Shown: in pieces, positions 55,416 to 64,000 of the stretch
Layout: every line of letters starts with the position of its first letter
How positions within the stretch are numbered: the stretch's first letter is position 1
Assembly (NCBI RefSeq): GCF_014696625.1
Contig: NZ_JACJQL010000008.1
Span: 62,001 to 126,000 of the forward strand
Source: Nostoc parmelioides FACHB-3921
GTDB lineage: Bacteria; Cyanobacteriota; Cyanobacteriia; Cyanobacteriales; Nostocaceae
DNA length: 64,000 nt
Direction: 5' to 3'
The notes under the pieces: generated by a model
The model's input: only the letters and a program-made list of their open reading frames with translations
What the model was told of the DNA's origin: nothing
Databases searched by the model: none
Made by a program: the position numbers and the translations under genes

Positions 55416-57572
55416 TTAACGATTCACCGCCGCAGCTTCCCGCGCCGCAGTTGCTTGATCTGGGTGTATACCCAAGCGTGTGAGATTAATCCGTCCCTTA
55501 TTGTCAATTTCGCGCACTTTGACAATTACTTCATCGCCAACCGCCACTTCATCTTCAACTTTGCCGACACGGTAATCAGCTAATTGGGAAATGTGAATCA
55601 TCCCTTCTTTTCCAGGGAGAAATTCCACAAAAGCACCAATGGGAATAATCCGAGTTACACGTCCCGCATAGACATCGCCTTCGTTGAGTTTGCGAGTCAT
55701 GCCTTGGACAATATTACGCGCTCTTTTTGCCTTGTTTTCATCAACCGCAGAAATTGTCACTGTGCCATCATCTTCAATGTCGATTTTTGCACCAGTTTCT
55801 TCGGTGATGCCCTTAATTGTCTTACCACCGGGGCCAATGACCAGACCAATCATGTCTGGATCAATCTTGATAGTCAACAGGCGAGGAGCGTAAGGTGAGG
55901 TTTCAGTGCGTGGGGTGTCGATAGTTTGGAGCATCTTGTCCAAAATATGCAGCCTAGCATCTTTTGCTTGGTGAATAGCTTGGGCAATAACCTCCAGAGA
56001 CAAACCAGAGATTTTCATGTCCATTTGCAAGGCGGTAATCCCTGCATCGGTACCAGCGACTTTAAAGTCCATGTCACCTAAGAAGTCTTCAATACCCTGA
56101 ATATCTGTCAGGACTCGGACTTCATCACCTTCCTTAATCAAGCCCATTGCTGCACCACTCACTGGTTTGAGGATGGGGACACCAGCATCCATTAACGCTA
56201 AGGTGGAACCGCAAACTGAACCCATTGAGGTGGAACCGTTGGAAGAAAGGACTTCCGAGACGACGCGAATCACGTAGGGGAATTGCTCTTTTGGTGGCAG
56301 TACAGGTAAGATTGCTCTCTCTGCTAATGCACCGTGACCAATTTCCCGTCTACCAGGGGCGCGTAAGGGCTTGGTTTCCCCGACGGAGAAAGGAGGGAAG
56401 TTGTAATGATGGAGGTAGCGTTTTGATTGGTCTGTTTGCAGGTCATCATTGAGGTTTTGGGCATCACCAGGAGTACCCAAGGTACAAGCTGATAATACCT
56501 GAGTCAGCCCTCGGTTAAATAAACCGCTACCGTGGACACGTTTTGGTAAAACACCTACTTGGGAAGAAACCGGGCGCACTTGATCAAGTTTACGACCATC
56601 CACACGCACGTTATCTTCAACGATTTGACGGCGCATGAAGTATTTAGTGATGTCTTTAAAAGTGTTGCCCAGGGCTTTGCTGTTGGCGGTTGCAGCTAAA
56701 CGAATTGGGTCTTCTTCTGGGAGTTCGGCGATCGCTGTGGCAATATTATCTTTAACAACGTCCAACGCGGCATCGCGTTCGGGTTTGGTTAGTTCAAATT
56801 GAGCCAGAATTTTCTTAATTTCGTCGCTAGCGCGATCGCGGATATAATTTTCCAGAGTTTGGTCTACCTCTGGTGGTGCTTCTTGGACAATTTCCAGACC
56901 GAGTTCGGCTACTAGGTCTAGCTGCGCTTTAATTAAGTCGCGCACCGCCTCATAACCAAAATCAATCGCCTCAATAATATCTCGCTCTGGTAATTGATTA
57001 GCCCCTGCTTCCACCATAATCACACCGTGAGGTGAACCTGCGACTACCAGATCCAAGTCTCCGGCTTCGATTTCTGCATAGGTGGGGTTAATAATAAAAT
57101 CATCGCCCACTAAGCCTACCCGCACTGCTGCCATCGGCCCGTTAAAGGGGATTTTAGCAATGAGAGTGGCAATGGAAGCGCCTGTCACCGCTAGTACGTC
57201 GGGCGGTACTTGCTCATCCATCGACATTGTTAAGGCGACAATTTGCAAGTCGTCCCGCAACCATGAAGGGAACAAAGGACGCAAGGGACGGTCTATGAGA
57301 CGGCTGGTGAGAATTGTTTTTTCTGGGGGACGGCCTTCACGACGCATAATCCCACCGGGGATTCTACCAGCCGCATACAGTCTTTCTTCATAATCCACTG
57401 TCAGGGGAAGGAAATCAATTCCTTCTCTACCTGGCGATCGCGTAGCTGTGACTAAAACAGCTGTATCCCCTGATTCTATCAAAACCGACCCACCAGCTTG
57501 GGGTGCTAGTAGGCCTACTTTCAGTCGAATATCCCTTCCATCGAAGGATATTGACTTCTCAAATTCTGCCAT
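55416..57572 (-). CDS. pnp: Polyribonucleotide nucleotidyltransferase (PNPase)
   Basis: The 718-residue enzyme degrades RNA 3'-to-5' using phosphate. It has two RNase PH domains (the first with [20 protein letters not shown], the second with [19 protein letters not shown] and [20 protein letters not shown]). A KH domain ([20 protein letters not shown], about 557-612) and an S1 domain ([20 protein letters not shown], about 622-690) follow. Length and domain order are complete. The ATG at 57572 begins the conserved start. It is single, with its own leader. Confidence 0.96.
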   Translation of the reverse strand: MAEFEKSISFDGRDIRLKVGLLAPQAGGSVLIESGDTAVLVTATRSPGREGIDFLPLTVDYEERLYAAGRIPGGIMRREGRPPEKTILTSRLIDRPLRPLFPSWLRDDLQIVALTMSMDEQVPPDVLAVTGASIATLIAKIPFNGPMAAVRVGLVGDDFIINPTYAEIEAGDLDLVVAGSPHGVIMVEAGANQLPERDIIEAIDFGYEAVRDLIKAQLDLVAELGLEIVQEAPPEVDQTLENYIRDRASDEIKKILAQFELTKPERDAALDVVKDNIATAIAELPEEDPIRLAATANSKALGNTFKDITKYFMRRQIVEDNVRVDGRKLDQVRPVSSQVGVLPKRVHGSGLFNRGLTQVLSACTLGTPGDAQNLNDDLQTDQSKRYLHHYNFPPFSVGETKPLRAPGRREIGHGALAERAILPVLPPKEQFPYVIRVVSEVLSSNGSTSMGSVCGSTLALMDAGVPILKPVSGAAMGLIKEGDEVRVLTDIQGIEDFLGDMDFKVAGTDAGITALQMDMKISGLSLEVIAQAIHQAKDARLHILDKMLQTIDTPRTETSPYAPRLLTIKIDPDMIGLVIGPGGKTIKGITEETGAKIDIEDDGTVTISAVDENKAKRARNIVQGMTRKLNEGDVYAGRVTRIIPIGAFVEFLPGKEGMIHISQLADYRVGKVEDEVAVGDEVIVKVREIDNKGRINLTRLGIHPDQATAAREAAAVNR

Positions 57573-57722
57573 TCAGCTTTTTTTCCTTCTATGCACGCTA
57601 TTCTCTCTCTGTGGCAATCCTAACATTTATGCCCTGTAGCTGGCTTCTGTTACATACAAAGAGCAACATCAGGAGGGTGTAAGGGTGTGAGGGTGTAAGG
57701 GAAGAATTTAGTTTTACTCTTC

Positions 57723-57762
57723 CCCTATACCCCTATACCCCTATACCCCTATACCCCTATAC
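57723..57762. repeat. Octamer tandem repeat (CCCCTATA x5)
   Basis: Five CCCCTATA units follow 'gggtgtaagggtgtgagggtgtaag' (57676-57700). The downstream end of the array encodes the last residues of the acetyltransferase gene at 57741. Confidence 0.85.
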
Positions 57763-58292
57763 ATAATCAGCGCCTTTACCAAATTTCCATCAGCTAGCTT
57801 TGCCGCATCAGGAATGCTGCCAATGATATCAAAGCCTAAGGATTGCCATAGGGTGATTGAAGGTATATTAGTTTCAAAGACCAAATTGAACATCACTGCT
57901 TCGTAACCCAATTGGGATGCTAGGGAAAGCATGGATTCTCCCATGAATCTACCTATGCCCTGACCCCGCAATCCTGGTTGTACAATAAAACCAGCGTTGC
58001 AGATATGACTGCACCGTCCCGGAAAGTTTGGCTTGATATAAAATGACCCTAATATTTCTCGTGGTTTTTGTGTACCATTATTACCAGATAACCTAATAAC
58101 AAAGGCATCTTGACTTAACCAGTAAGCTGCAAATTCTGGTTGTGATAATGGTTGTTTTTGTGGATAAGTTTTACCTTCATCAATGACGAAATTGAGTAGC
58201 GTTCTTACATCTTCGTATTCTTGAGGTTTTATATAATCTAATTCTACAGTTGAACCATTTTTTAGTACTTTATATAGAGGTAGATTCATCAT
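57741..58292 (-). CDS. GNAT-family N-acetyltransferase
   Basis: The 183-residue protein has a GNAT core with FIVQPGLRGQGIGRFMGESM (acetyl-CoA loop), MFNLVFETNIPSITLWQSLG and FDIIGSIP. The N-terminal part (YIKPQEYEDVRTLLNFVIDE) is typical of a small-molecule acetyltransferase; the substrate is unknown. The last six or seven residues (YRGIGV) and the stop come from an octamer tandem repeat, so the true C-terminus may have been replaced. Either of two adjacent ATGs may start it. Confidence 0.85.
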   Translation of the reverse strand: MMNLPLYKVLKNGSTVELDYIKPQEYEDVRTLLNFVIDEGKTYPQKQPLSQPEFAAYWLSQDAFVIRLSGNNGTQKPREILGSFYIKPNFPGRCSHICNAGFIVQPGLRGQGIGRFMGESMLSLASQLGYEAVMFNLVFETNIPSITLWQSLGFDIIGSIPDAAKLADGNLVKALIMYRGIGV

Positions 58293-58415
58293 TTATATTT
58301 TTGATATATCAATAATTACGTACATTTATTTTAGATGATATTTATTTAACCAAATATAGTTAATAGACAAAAAATAAACATTTATTAATTTAAGTAAAGT
58401 CTGAGTAGTTAACAA

Positions 58416-61400
58416 ATGGCAATTTTACACGGTAGTTGGATATTAAATGAGCAGGATAGTTATTTATTTATTTGGGGGGAAACTTGGCGATCGCCACAGG
58501 TGAATTTTGATTTTGAGGAAATAGCCCTCAATCCCTTGGCGCTGTCTGCATCTGAGTTAAGTGAGTGGTTGCAGTCTCAACATCAGGCGATCGCTCAGTT
58601 GTTACCGCAACAAGCGGAAAAGCGAACCTCTAAAGTAGCAAGTTCTGCAAAAATTAATTTACCGATTCACTCACAAATAATTGCCCTGCCAACGGAAATT
58701 TCCCAACCTCGTAAAAAAGAAACCATTTTAATTTCTCCTGTGCATTCTGCTGCTTTAGCATCTGAGTCAGACTTTGAAGTTTATTTACAACCTTGGCGTG
58801 TAGAAGGTTTTTGTCTTCCCCCCAATGCTGCAATTAAATTTTTAACTTCTTTACCTCTAAACGTTACTAGCATAGAGAATGCTTTCTTAGGTGGAGATTT
58901 ACGTTTTTGGTCACAAATTGCCCGTTGGAGTTTAGATTTAATTTCTAGGTCTAAGTTTCTCCCAATTATCCAACGACAAACTAATAATTCTGTAAGTGCT
59001 AAATGGCAAGTACTTTTAGATAGTGCTGTAGATGGAACTCGTTTAGAAAAGTTTGCCGCGAAGATGCCTTTGGTTTGTAGGACTTATCAGAGATTGGGGA
59101 ATGGGGAATTATCTCCATCTCCTATATATATAGATTTTCCTAGTCAGCCACAGGAATTAATATTGGGTTTTCTCAATAGTGCGATAGATACGCAATTGCG
59201 GGAGATGGTGGGGAATCAGCCTGTGATGGAAACTCGGTTGATGGCATCTTTACCGTCGGCGGTACGACAGTGGTTGCAAGCGTTAAGTGGTGCATCTAAT
59301 TCAGTTGATGCAGATGCGGTTGGTTTGGAACGGTTAGAAGCGGCACTCAAGGCTTGGACAATGCCGCTACAATATCAACTGGCTAGTAAAAATCAATTTC
59401 GGACTTGTTTTGAATTACGTTCTCCAGAACCAGGAGAAACTGAATGGACACTGGCGTATTTCCTGCAAGCAGCCGATGATCCAGAATTTTTAGTAGATGC
59501 GACGACTATTTGGCAACATCCTGTTGAACAGCTAATTTATCAACAGCGATCGATCCAAGAACCCCAGGAAACATTTTTGCGAGGTTTGGGTTTAGCTTCT
59601 CGATTGTATCCGGTCATTGCCCCCACTTTAGATACCGAATCACCCCAATTTTGTCATCTCAACCCCATGCAGGCTTATGAATTTATCAAGGCTGTGGCTT
59701 GGCGATTTGAAGATAGCGGTTTAGGGGTGATTTTACCTCCTAGTTTGGCGAACCGTGAAGGCTGGGCAAACCGCTTGGGTTTGAAAATCTCCGCCGAAAC
59801 GCCGAAGAAAAAACCAGGACGCTTAGGATTGCAGAGTTTGCTTAATTTTCAATGGCACTTAGCGATTGGTGGGCAAACTATTTCTAAAGCGGAATTTGAC
59901 AGATTGGTAGCTTTAAAAAGCCCGTTGGTAGAAATTAACGATGAATGGGTGGAGTTGCGTCCCCAAGATATCAAGACAGCCGAAGCCTTTTTCTCCGCGC
60001 GTAAAGACCAAATGGCCTTATCTTTAGAAGATGCTTTACGTCTAAGTAGTGGCGATACACAAGTAATTGAGAAATTACCCGTAGTCAGCTTTGAAGCCTC
60101 TGGCGCATTACAAGAATTGATTGGGGCGCTGACAAATAATCAAGCAGTTGCACCATTACCTACGCCGAAAAATTTCCAAGGAAAGTTGCGTCCTTATCAA
60201 GAAAGGGGTGCGGCTTGGTTAGCATTCCTCGAACGCTGGGGTTTAGGTGCTTGTCTCGCCGACGACATGGGACTGGGTAAATGTGTAGCGCCTAATACAT
60301 TAGTTCATGTCAATGGGCTTTTACAGACAGCCGAAACTATTTGGACAAATCACGCAGGTACAGCCATATTTGATGGTGAAGGATTTTGGACAGAACCGAC
60401 TGCGGAATTGTTGGTGAATTGTATAAATGAAGAGACTGGTAAAATTGTCCAGGCTCCTATTAGGCGATTGTATCGGCAGCAGATACGAGAGAAATTAAGA
60501 AAAATTACACTCCAAGATGGCAGCAGTGTAACTATCACCTATCGCCACAAACTGTTAATAAATCAGGGTTGGGCAAATAATTTACAGGTAGGTGATTACG
60601 TTTGTGTACCTGCTAAAATGATTTGGCATGGTCAACCGGAAGACCCTAATTTAATCAAGTTTTTGGCTTGGCAAATTGCCGAAGGCTATGAACTACTTGA
60701 TAGAGGAACTGTCAAAATTACCCAAAAGGATACTAAATTATTAGACGAACTCAGAGAGACATTTCAATGTATAGGCGATCGCTACAATCTCAAAACTAAC
60801 AACCCGCAAATTTATAGCCATCCAAACAGAGTTCCCTATCTACAAATTAATAGCCAAACTTATAGGCAATATTTAGAAAATAAAGGTTATGTTTGGGGTA
60901 AACTTTCAGCAGAAAAATCTATTCCGTCTTTTATCATGCAGGCTGATTTAGATAGTGTACGCCTATTTTTGCGTAACTATTTCGATGCCGAGTCTGCTGT
61001 AATTTTTAGTATGCGGAGTATTGAGATTGCCACAGCATCTCCCTTATTAATTGAGCAATTATCTACATTACTGCGACGTTTTGGTATTTGGTTGAGAACT
61101 TCACCCAAGCAAAAATCAGCTACCAATGGTAAGCGAATTTTCCGTACTTATTATATCGGTGTTATCGGTGGTAATTCTGCTAGAAGATTTTTGCAAGAAA
61201 TTGGTTTTGGTAATGCACAAAAGCAGGCAAAGTTAGTAAAAATATGTCAGCACATCAATAATACTAATGTTGAAGGCATTCCAGCTAGTGATATTGTTGC
61301 TCAAACCATTAAAACCACAGGCTTGCCTTTGCGGCATTTAGGAATGCACAATACTGTTTATATTAACGGCTCACAGCAATTTTCAAGAGAGAGTTTGCAG

Positions 61401-63053
61401 AAAGTCGTAATCGGGATGGACAAGATAATTACTGGAAAAACCCAACAACATTATCAGCAACTCAAGGCCTCTAAATGGATAAGTCAAACTTTAACAGCTT
61501 ATGAAAGTTTAGATGTAGAACAGTTAACTCTTACCAGAAACTCTTTAGAAAAGATGCTGGAGAAGGAGGTATTCTATTGCAAAGTTGAAAAAATCGAAGA
61601 AATTGATTACGAAGGCTGGGTTTACGACTTTGAAGTAGAAGAACATCACAACTTTGTCGCTAATAATATTATCTGCCATAACACAGTTCAATTTATCGCC
61701 TTTCTGCTGCACCTCAAAGAACAGGATGTATTAGAAAACCCGACTTTACTAGTGTGTCCTACTTCCGTTTTAGGTAACTGGGAACGAGAAGTGAGAAAAT
61801 TTGCACCTACACTTAAAGTTCTCCAATATCATGGTGACAAACGTCCTAAAGGGAAAGCATTTCAAGAAGCTGTAAAAAAACATGATCTAGTTATCACAAG
61901 TTACTCATTAATTCATAGAGATGTCAAATCATTACAGGGTATTTCTTGGCAGATAATTGTTTTAGACGAAGCCCAAAATGTGAAGAATGCGGAAGCCAAA
62001 CAATCACAAGCAGTCAGACAATTAGAAACAACATTTCGGATTGCTTTAACAGGTACACCAGTAGAAAATAGATTGCAGGAACTTTGGTCAATTCTAGATT
62101 TTCTCAATCCTGGTTACTTAGGTAATAAACAATTCTTTCAAAGACGCTTTGCTATGCCAATTGAAAAGTATGGTGATGCAGCATCTTTAAATCAATTGCG
62201 TGCTTTAGTGCAACCATTTATTCTGCGTCGTCTGAAAACAGACCGTGATATTATTCAAGACTTGCCCGATAAGCAAGAAATGACAGTATTTTGTGGTTTG
62301 ACTGGAGAACAAGCTGCACTTTATCAAAAAGTGGTAGAAACATCTTTAGCAGAAATTGAATCGGCTGAAGGATTGCAACGCCGAGGGATGATTTTAGCTT
62401 TATTAATTAAACTCAAACAAATCTGCAATCATCCAGCGCAATATCTAAAAACAAATACCTTAGAACAATACAGTTCCGGAAAACTGCAACGGTTAGAAGA
62501 AATGTTAGAAGAGGTATTAGCTGAAAGCAATACTTATGGTGCTGCTGGTGCGGGACGTGCTTTAATTTTCACTCAATTTGCAGAATGGGGTAAGTTACTC
62601 AAACCACATTTAGAAAAACAATTAGGACAGGAAATATTTTTCTTATATGGTGGTACGAGCAAAAAGCAACGTGAAGAAATGATTGACCGTTTTCAACACG
62701 ACCCCCAGGGGCCGCCAATTATGATTCTCTCTCTCAAAGCAGGTGGTGTAGGGTTGAACTTAACCAGGGCAAATCATGTATTTCATTTTGATAGATGGTG
62801 GAATCCAGCCGTAGAGAATCAAGCCACAGACCGCGTATTTCGCATTGGTCAAACTCGCAATGTACAGGTGCATAAATTTGTTTGCAACGGCACCTTAGAA
62901 GAAAAAATTCACGACATGATTGAAAGTAAAAAACAACTAGCGGAACAGGTCGTTGGTGCAGGCGAAGAGTGGTTAACGGAATTAGATACAGATCAACTCC
63001 GCAACTTATTGATACTTGATCGTAGTGCAGTAATTGATGAAGAAGCAGAGTAA
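58416..63053 (+). CDS. SNF2-family helicase precursor with intein
   Basis: The 1545-residue product would give a 1078-residue enzyme after splicing. The N-terminal 480 residues are the bacterial SNF2-associated region (DUF3670-like, LLNFQWHLAIGGQTISKAEF). The helicase core has Walker A DDMGLGK|T, DEAQ box (VLDEAQNVKN), LTGTPVENR and motif VI DRVFRIGQTRNVQVH. An intein of 467 residues (623-1089) interrupts Walker A between K and T. ATP-dependent DNA translocation is expected only after splicing. The ATG at 58416 starts the domain. Confidence 0.92.
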   Translation: MAILHGSWILNEQDSYLFIWGETWRSPQVNFDFEEIALNPLALSASELSEWLQSQHQAIAQLLPQQAEKRTSKVASSAKINLPIHSQIIALPTEISQPRKKETILISPVHSAALASESDFEVYLQPWRVEGFCLPPNAAIKFLTSLPLNVTSIENAFLGGDLRFWSQIARWSLDLISRSKFLPIIQRQTNNSVSAKWQVLLDSAVDGTRLEKFAAKMPLVCRTYQRLGNGELSPSPIYIDFPSQPQELILGFLNSAIDTQLREMVGNQPVMETRLMASLPSAVRQWLQALSGASNSVDADAVGLERLEAALKAWTMPLQYQLASKNQFRTCFELRSPEPGETEWTLAYFLQAADDPEFLVDATTIWQHPVEQLIYQQRSIQEPQETFLRGLGLASRLYPVIAPTLDTESPQFCHLNPMQAYEFIKAVAWRFEDSGLGVILPPSLANREGWANRLGLKISAETPKKKPGRLGLQSLLNFQWHLAIGGQTISKAEFDRLVALKSPLVEINDEWVELRPQDIKTAEAFFSARKDQMALSLEDALRLSSGDTQVIEKLPVVSFEASGALQELIGALTNNQAVAPLPTPKNFQGKLRPYQERGAAWLAFLERWGLGACLADDMGLGKCVAPNTLVHVNGLLQTAETIWTNHAGTAIFDGEGFWTEPTAELLVNCINEETGKIVQAPIRRLYRQQIREKLRKITLQDGSSVTITYRHKLLINQGWANNLQVGDYVCVPAKMIWHGQPEDPNLIKFLAWQIAEGYELLDRGTVKITQKDTKLLDELRETFQCIGDRYNLKTNNPQIYSHPNRVPYLQINSQTYRQYLENKGYVWGKLSAEKSIPSFIMQADLDSVRLFLRNYFDAESAVIFSMRSIEIATASPLLIEQLSTLLRRFGIWLRTSPKQKSATNGKRIFRTYYIGVIGGNSARRFLQEIGFGNAQKQAKLVKICQHINNTNVEGIPASDIVAQTIKTTGLPLRHLGMHNTVYINGSQQFSRESLQKVVIGMDKIITGKTQQHYQQLKASKWISQTLTAYESLDVEQLTLTRNSLEKMLEKEVFYCKVEKIEEIDYEGWVYDFEVEEHHNFVANNIICHNTVQFIAFLLHLKEQDVLENPTLLVCPTSVLGNWEREVRKFAPTLKVLQYHGDKRPKGKAFQEAVKKHDLVITSYSLIHRDVKSLQGISWQIIVLDEAQNVKNAEAKQSQAVRQLETTFRIALTGTPVENRLQELWSILDFLNPGYLGNKQFFQRRFAMPIEKYGDAASLNQLRALVQPFILRRLKTDRDIIQDLPDKQEMTVFCGLTGEQAALYQKVVETSLAEIESAEGLQRRGMILALLIKLKQICNHPAQYLKTNTLEQYSSGKLQRLEEMLEEVLAESNTYGAAGAGRALIFTQFAEWGKLLKPHLEKQLGQEIFFLYGGTSKKQREEMIDRFQHDPQGPPIMILSLKAGGVGLNLTRANHVFHFDRWWNPAVENQATDRVFRIGQTRNVQVHKFVCNGTLEEKIHDMIESKKQLAEQVVGAGEEWLTELDTDQLRNLLILDRSAVIDEEAE
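60282..61682 (+). mobile_element. Intein with LAGLIDADG homing endonuclease in the SNF2 helicase
   Basis: The 467-residue insertion begins with Cys1 (CVAPNTLVHV) and ends IICHN, followed by Thr+1 of the host: all splice residues are present. Block B TITYRH has the TxxH pair (T86, H89). Blocks C (KFLAWQIAEGY, 126-136) and E (LFLRNYFDAES, 228-238) are LAGLIDADG motifs that keep their acidic residues. It interrupts the Walker A motif of the host, a typical intein site. SNF2-type inteins are known in other filamentous cyanobacteria such as Trichodesmium (recalled). Confidence 0.93.
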
Positions 63054-63089
63054 AGCGGGTGAATTGATTTATCCCGTGTGGGTGTTATG

Positions 63090-63171
63090 GCTGTTGATTG
63101 TTGACTGTTGACGGAATTTAAAGCCTTTTATCTTAGCTTGATGTCCTAATCTATCTGGCTAAGGCTATATT
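63090..63171 (+). repeat. Dispersed repeat (family A), fourth copy
   Basis: It reads 'gctgttgattgttgactgtt', then 'aaagccttttatcttagct' and 'tgatgtcctaatctatctgg' in the spacer between the SNF2 helicase gene and phnM. Confidence 0.75.
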
Positions 63172-63190
63172 TGCGAATTTATCTTTTTGG

Positions 63191-64000
63191 TTAAGCAACG
63201 CGATCGCCTCGGCAGATAGTTGTTTTCAATCGGGGTACAATACCATCATCATGAACGGTGATAAAATCGGCTCTTTTGCCTACCTCTAGACTACCGCGAT
63301 CGCCAAATAAATTAATGGCTTTGGCTGGGTTACTAGTAAATAATTGCATTGCTTGGTAAATCGGCTTATCTGTCTTATGGGCAATAATAAAAATAGATTG
63401 TAGTAGGCTTTGAGGCACGTAATCAGAAGAAATCACATCCACTAAATTGTGTAAGACAAGTTCCATTGCGGAAACATTCCCAGAGTGAGAACCGCCAAGC
63501 ACTAAATTCGGCGCACCCATCAAAACCTGTAATCCTAAGCTGTGTGCTGCTTTGGCGGCTTCTAAGGTCGTGGGGAACTCAGCTAACACTACGCCATCTT
63601 GCAAGGCTTCTTGGACGTGTTCGACTGTAGCATCATCATGACTCGCTAAAGAAATACCTTGAGTTTTGGCGAGTTCTACTAAAGCTATACGGTTTTTTTC
63701 TGCATATATTGCTTGTTTTTGCTGACGAACCAAAATAAACTCGTCCATTTGGTCAGGAGTCACACCATGTTTACCCATGTAATATTCTTTAAACTTATCC
63801 AAGCGGATAAACTGCCTTTGACCAGGAGTGTGATCCATCAGTGAAATCATGGATAACAGAGGATGATTTGTATACTCTGCTGTAATCTCATACACCTCCT
63901 CATAAGCCAGTTCACAGCGTAGATGAATCCGATGTTCCACACAAAAGCGTCCGGCGGCTTGTCCTTGGGAGATAACATCAATCATCGGTGCATAGTTAGT
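63191..64000 (-). CDS. phnM: PhnM-like alpha-D-ribose 1-methylphosphonate triphosphate diphosphatase, C-terminal part
   Basis: The frame is open to the window edge, and 270 codons remain. It belongs to the amidohydrolase family with PhnM-specific stretches: AAGRFCVEHRIHLRCEL, HTPGQRQFIRLDKFKEYYMG, SLASHDDATVEHV and GAPNLVLGGSHSGNVSAMEL. PhnM acts in the C-P lyase pathway, removing pyrophosphate from a phosphonate-ribose triphosphate. The N-terminal metal ligands lie outside the window. Other phn genes may follow on the far side. Confidence 0.88.
   Translation of the reverse strand, partial: TNYAPMIDVISQGQAAGRFCVEHRIHLRCELAYEEVYEITAEYTNHPLLSMISLMDHTPGQRQFIRLDKFKEYYMGKHGVTPDQMDEFILVRQQKQAIYAEKNRIALVELAKTQGISLASHDDATVEHVQEALQDGVVLAEFPTTLEAAKAAHSLGLQVLMGAPNLVLGGSHSGNVSAMELVLHNLVDVISSDYVPQSLLQSIFIIAHKTDKPIYQAMQLFTSNPAKAINLFGDRGSLEVGKRADFITVHDDGIVPRLKTTICRGDRVA

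Noticed and set aside
1..64000. tRNA and rRNA genes
   Set aside because: I looked for T-loop-like GGTTCRANTCC with a matching cloverleaf and saw none that I could support; a covariance search was not possible.

Overview
The window is chromosomal DNA of a filamentous, heterocyst-type cyanobacterium of the Nostoc/Anabaena group. Evidence: very frequent HIP1 octamers (GCGATCGC), heptameric short tandem repeats between genes, and a cyanobacterial gene set: ChlH, NtcA, DUF3084, DUF3146, DUF4330, PucC-type carrier, XisH/XisI, Uma2 proteins and two-domain Ser/Thr kinases. Gene order and protein lengths recall the chlH-to-pnp part of the Anabaena sp. PCC 7120 chromosome; this is from memory and was not searched.

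Layout. 1-6.3 kb: end of an MFS carrier gene, sbcD, cysH, a 34-codon membrane ORF, an Ap4A phosphorylase, two unknown ORFs and an acetyltransferase. 6.4-10.7 kb: an accessory patch of small modules (Uma2, a VapBC-like pair, a DUF433/DUF5615 pair, an apparently frameshifted unknown gene, XisH/XisI), set among HIP1-rich repeats and ending in a duplicated chlH 3' end. 10.8-20.1 kb: chlH and two paralogous transmembrane Ser/Thr kinases on either side of a secreted repeat protein. 20.1-30.2 kb: DUF2470 protein, PP1-like phosphatase, M48 protease, DUF4330 protein, RqcH/NFACT protein, a PEP-CTERM protein, a sucrose-phosphate-synthase-like glycosyltransferase, a 1.8 kb gene-poor stretch and an RRM protein. 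30.8-45 kb: a protease-like protein without its zinc motif, prfC, hemB, PsiE-like and TPR proteins, an EF-G paralogue, Uma2, a large GTPase, tpiA and folP. 45-58.3 kb: stomatin-like protein, polysaccharide export protein, ABC ATPase, hisB, fabI, ntcA with an NtcA-type site, DUF3084, YqgF-like, DUF3146, pnp and an acetyltransferase. 58.4-64 kb: a SNF2 helicase gene interrupted by a 467-residue intein, and the 3' part of phnM.

Most genes are single transcription units with housekeeping roles: tetrapyrrole synthesis (hemB, chlH), translation and RNA turnover (prfC, EF-G paralogue, rqcH, pnp, YqgF-like), central and amino acid metabolism (tpiA, folP, hisB, fabI, cysH) and nitrogen control (ntcA). 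Spacers are unusually rich in repeats: heptamer tandem repeats, at least three families of small inverted-repeat elements (two copies with visible 3-bp target duplications) and an 80-100 bp dispersed repeat found at least four times. The most striking points are the XisHI cassette bounded by two versions of the chlH 3' end, the intein in the helicase Walker A motif, the EF-G paralogue lacking the switch II histidine, the zinc-site-less M48-like protein, and a possible small RNA near 30.6 kb. No tRNA, rRNA or CRISPR array was recognised.
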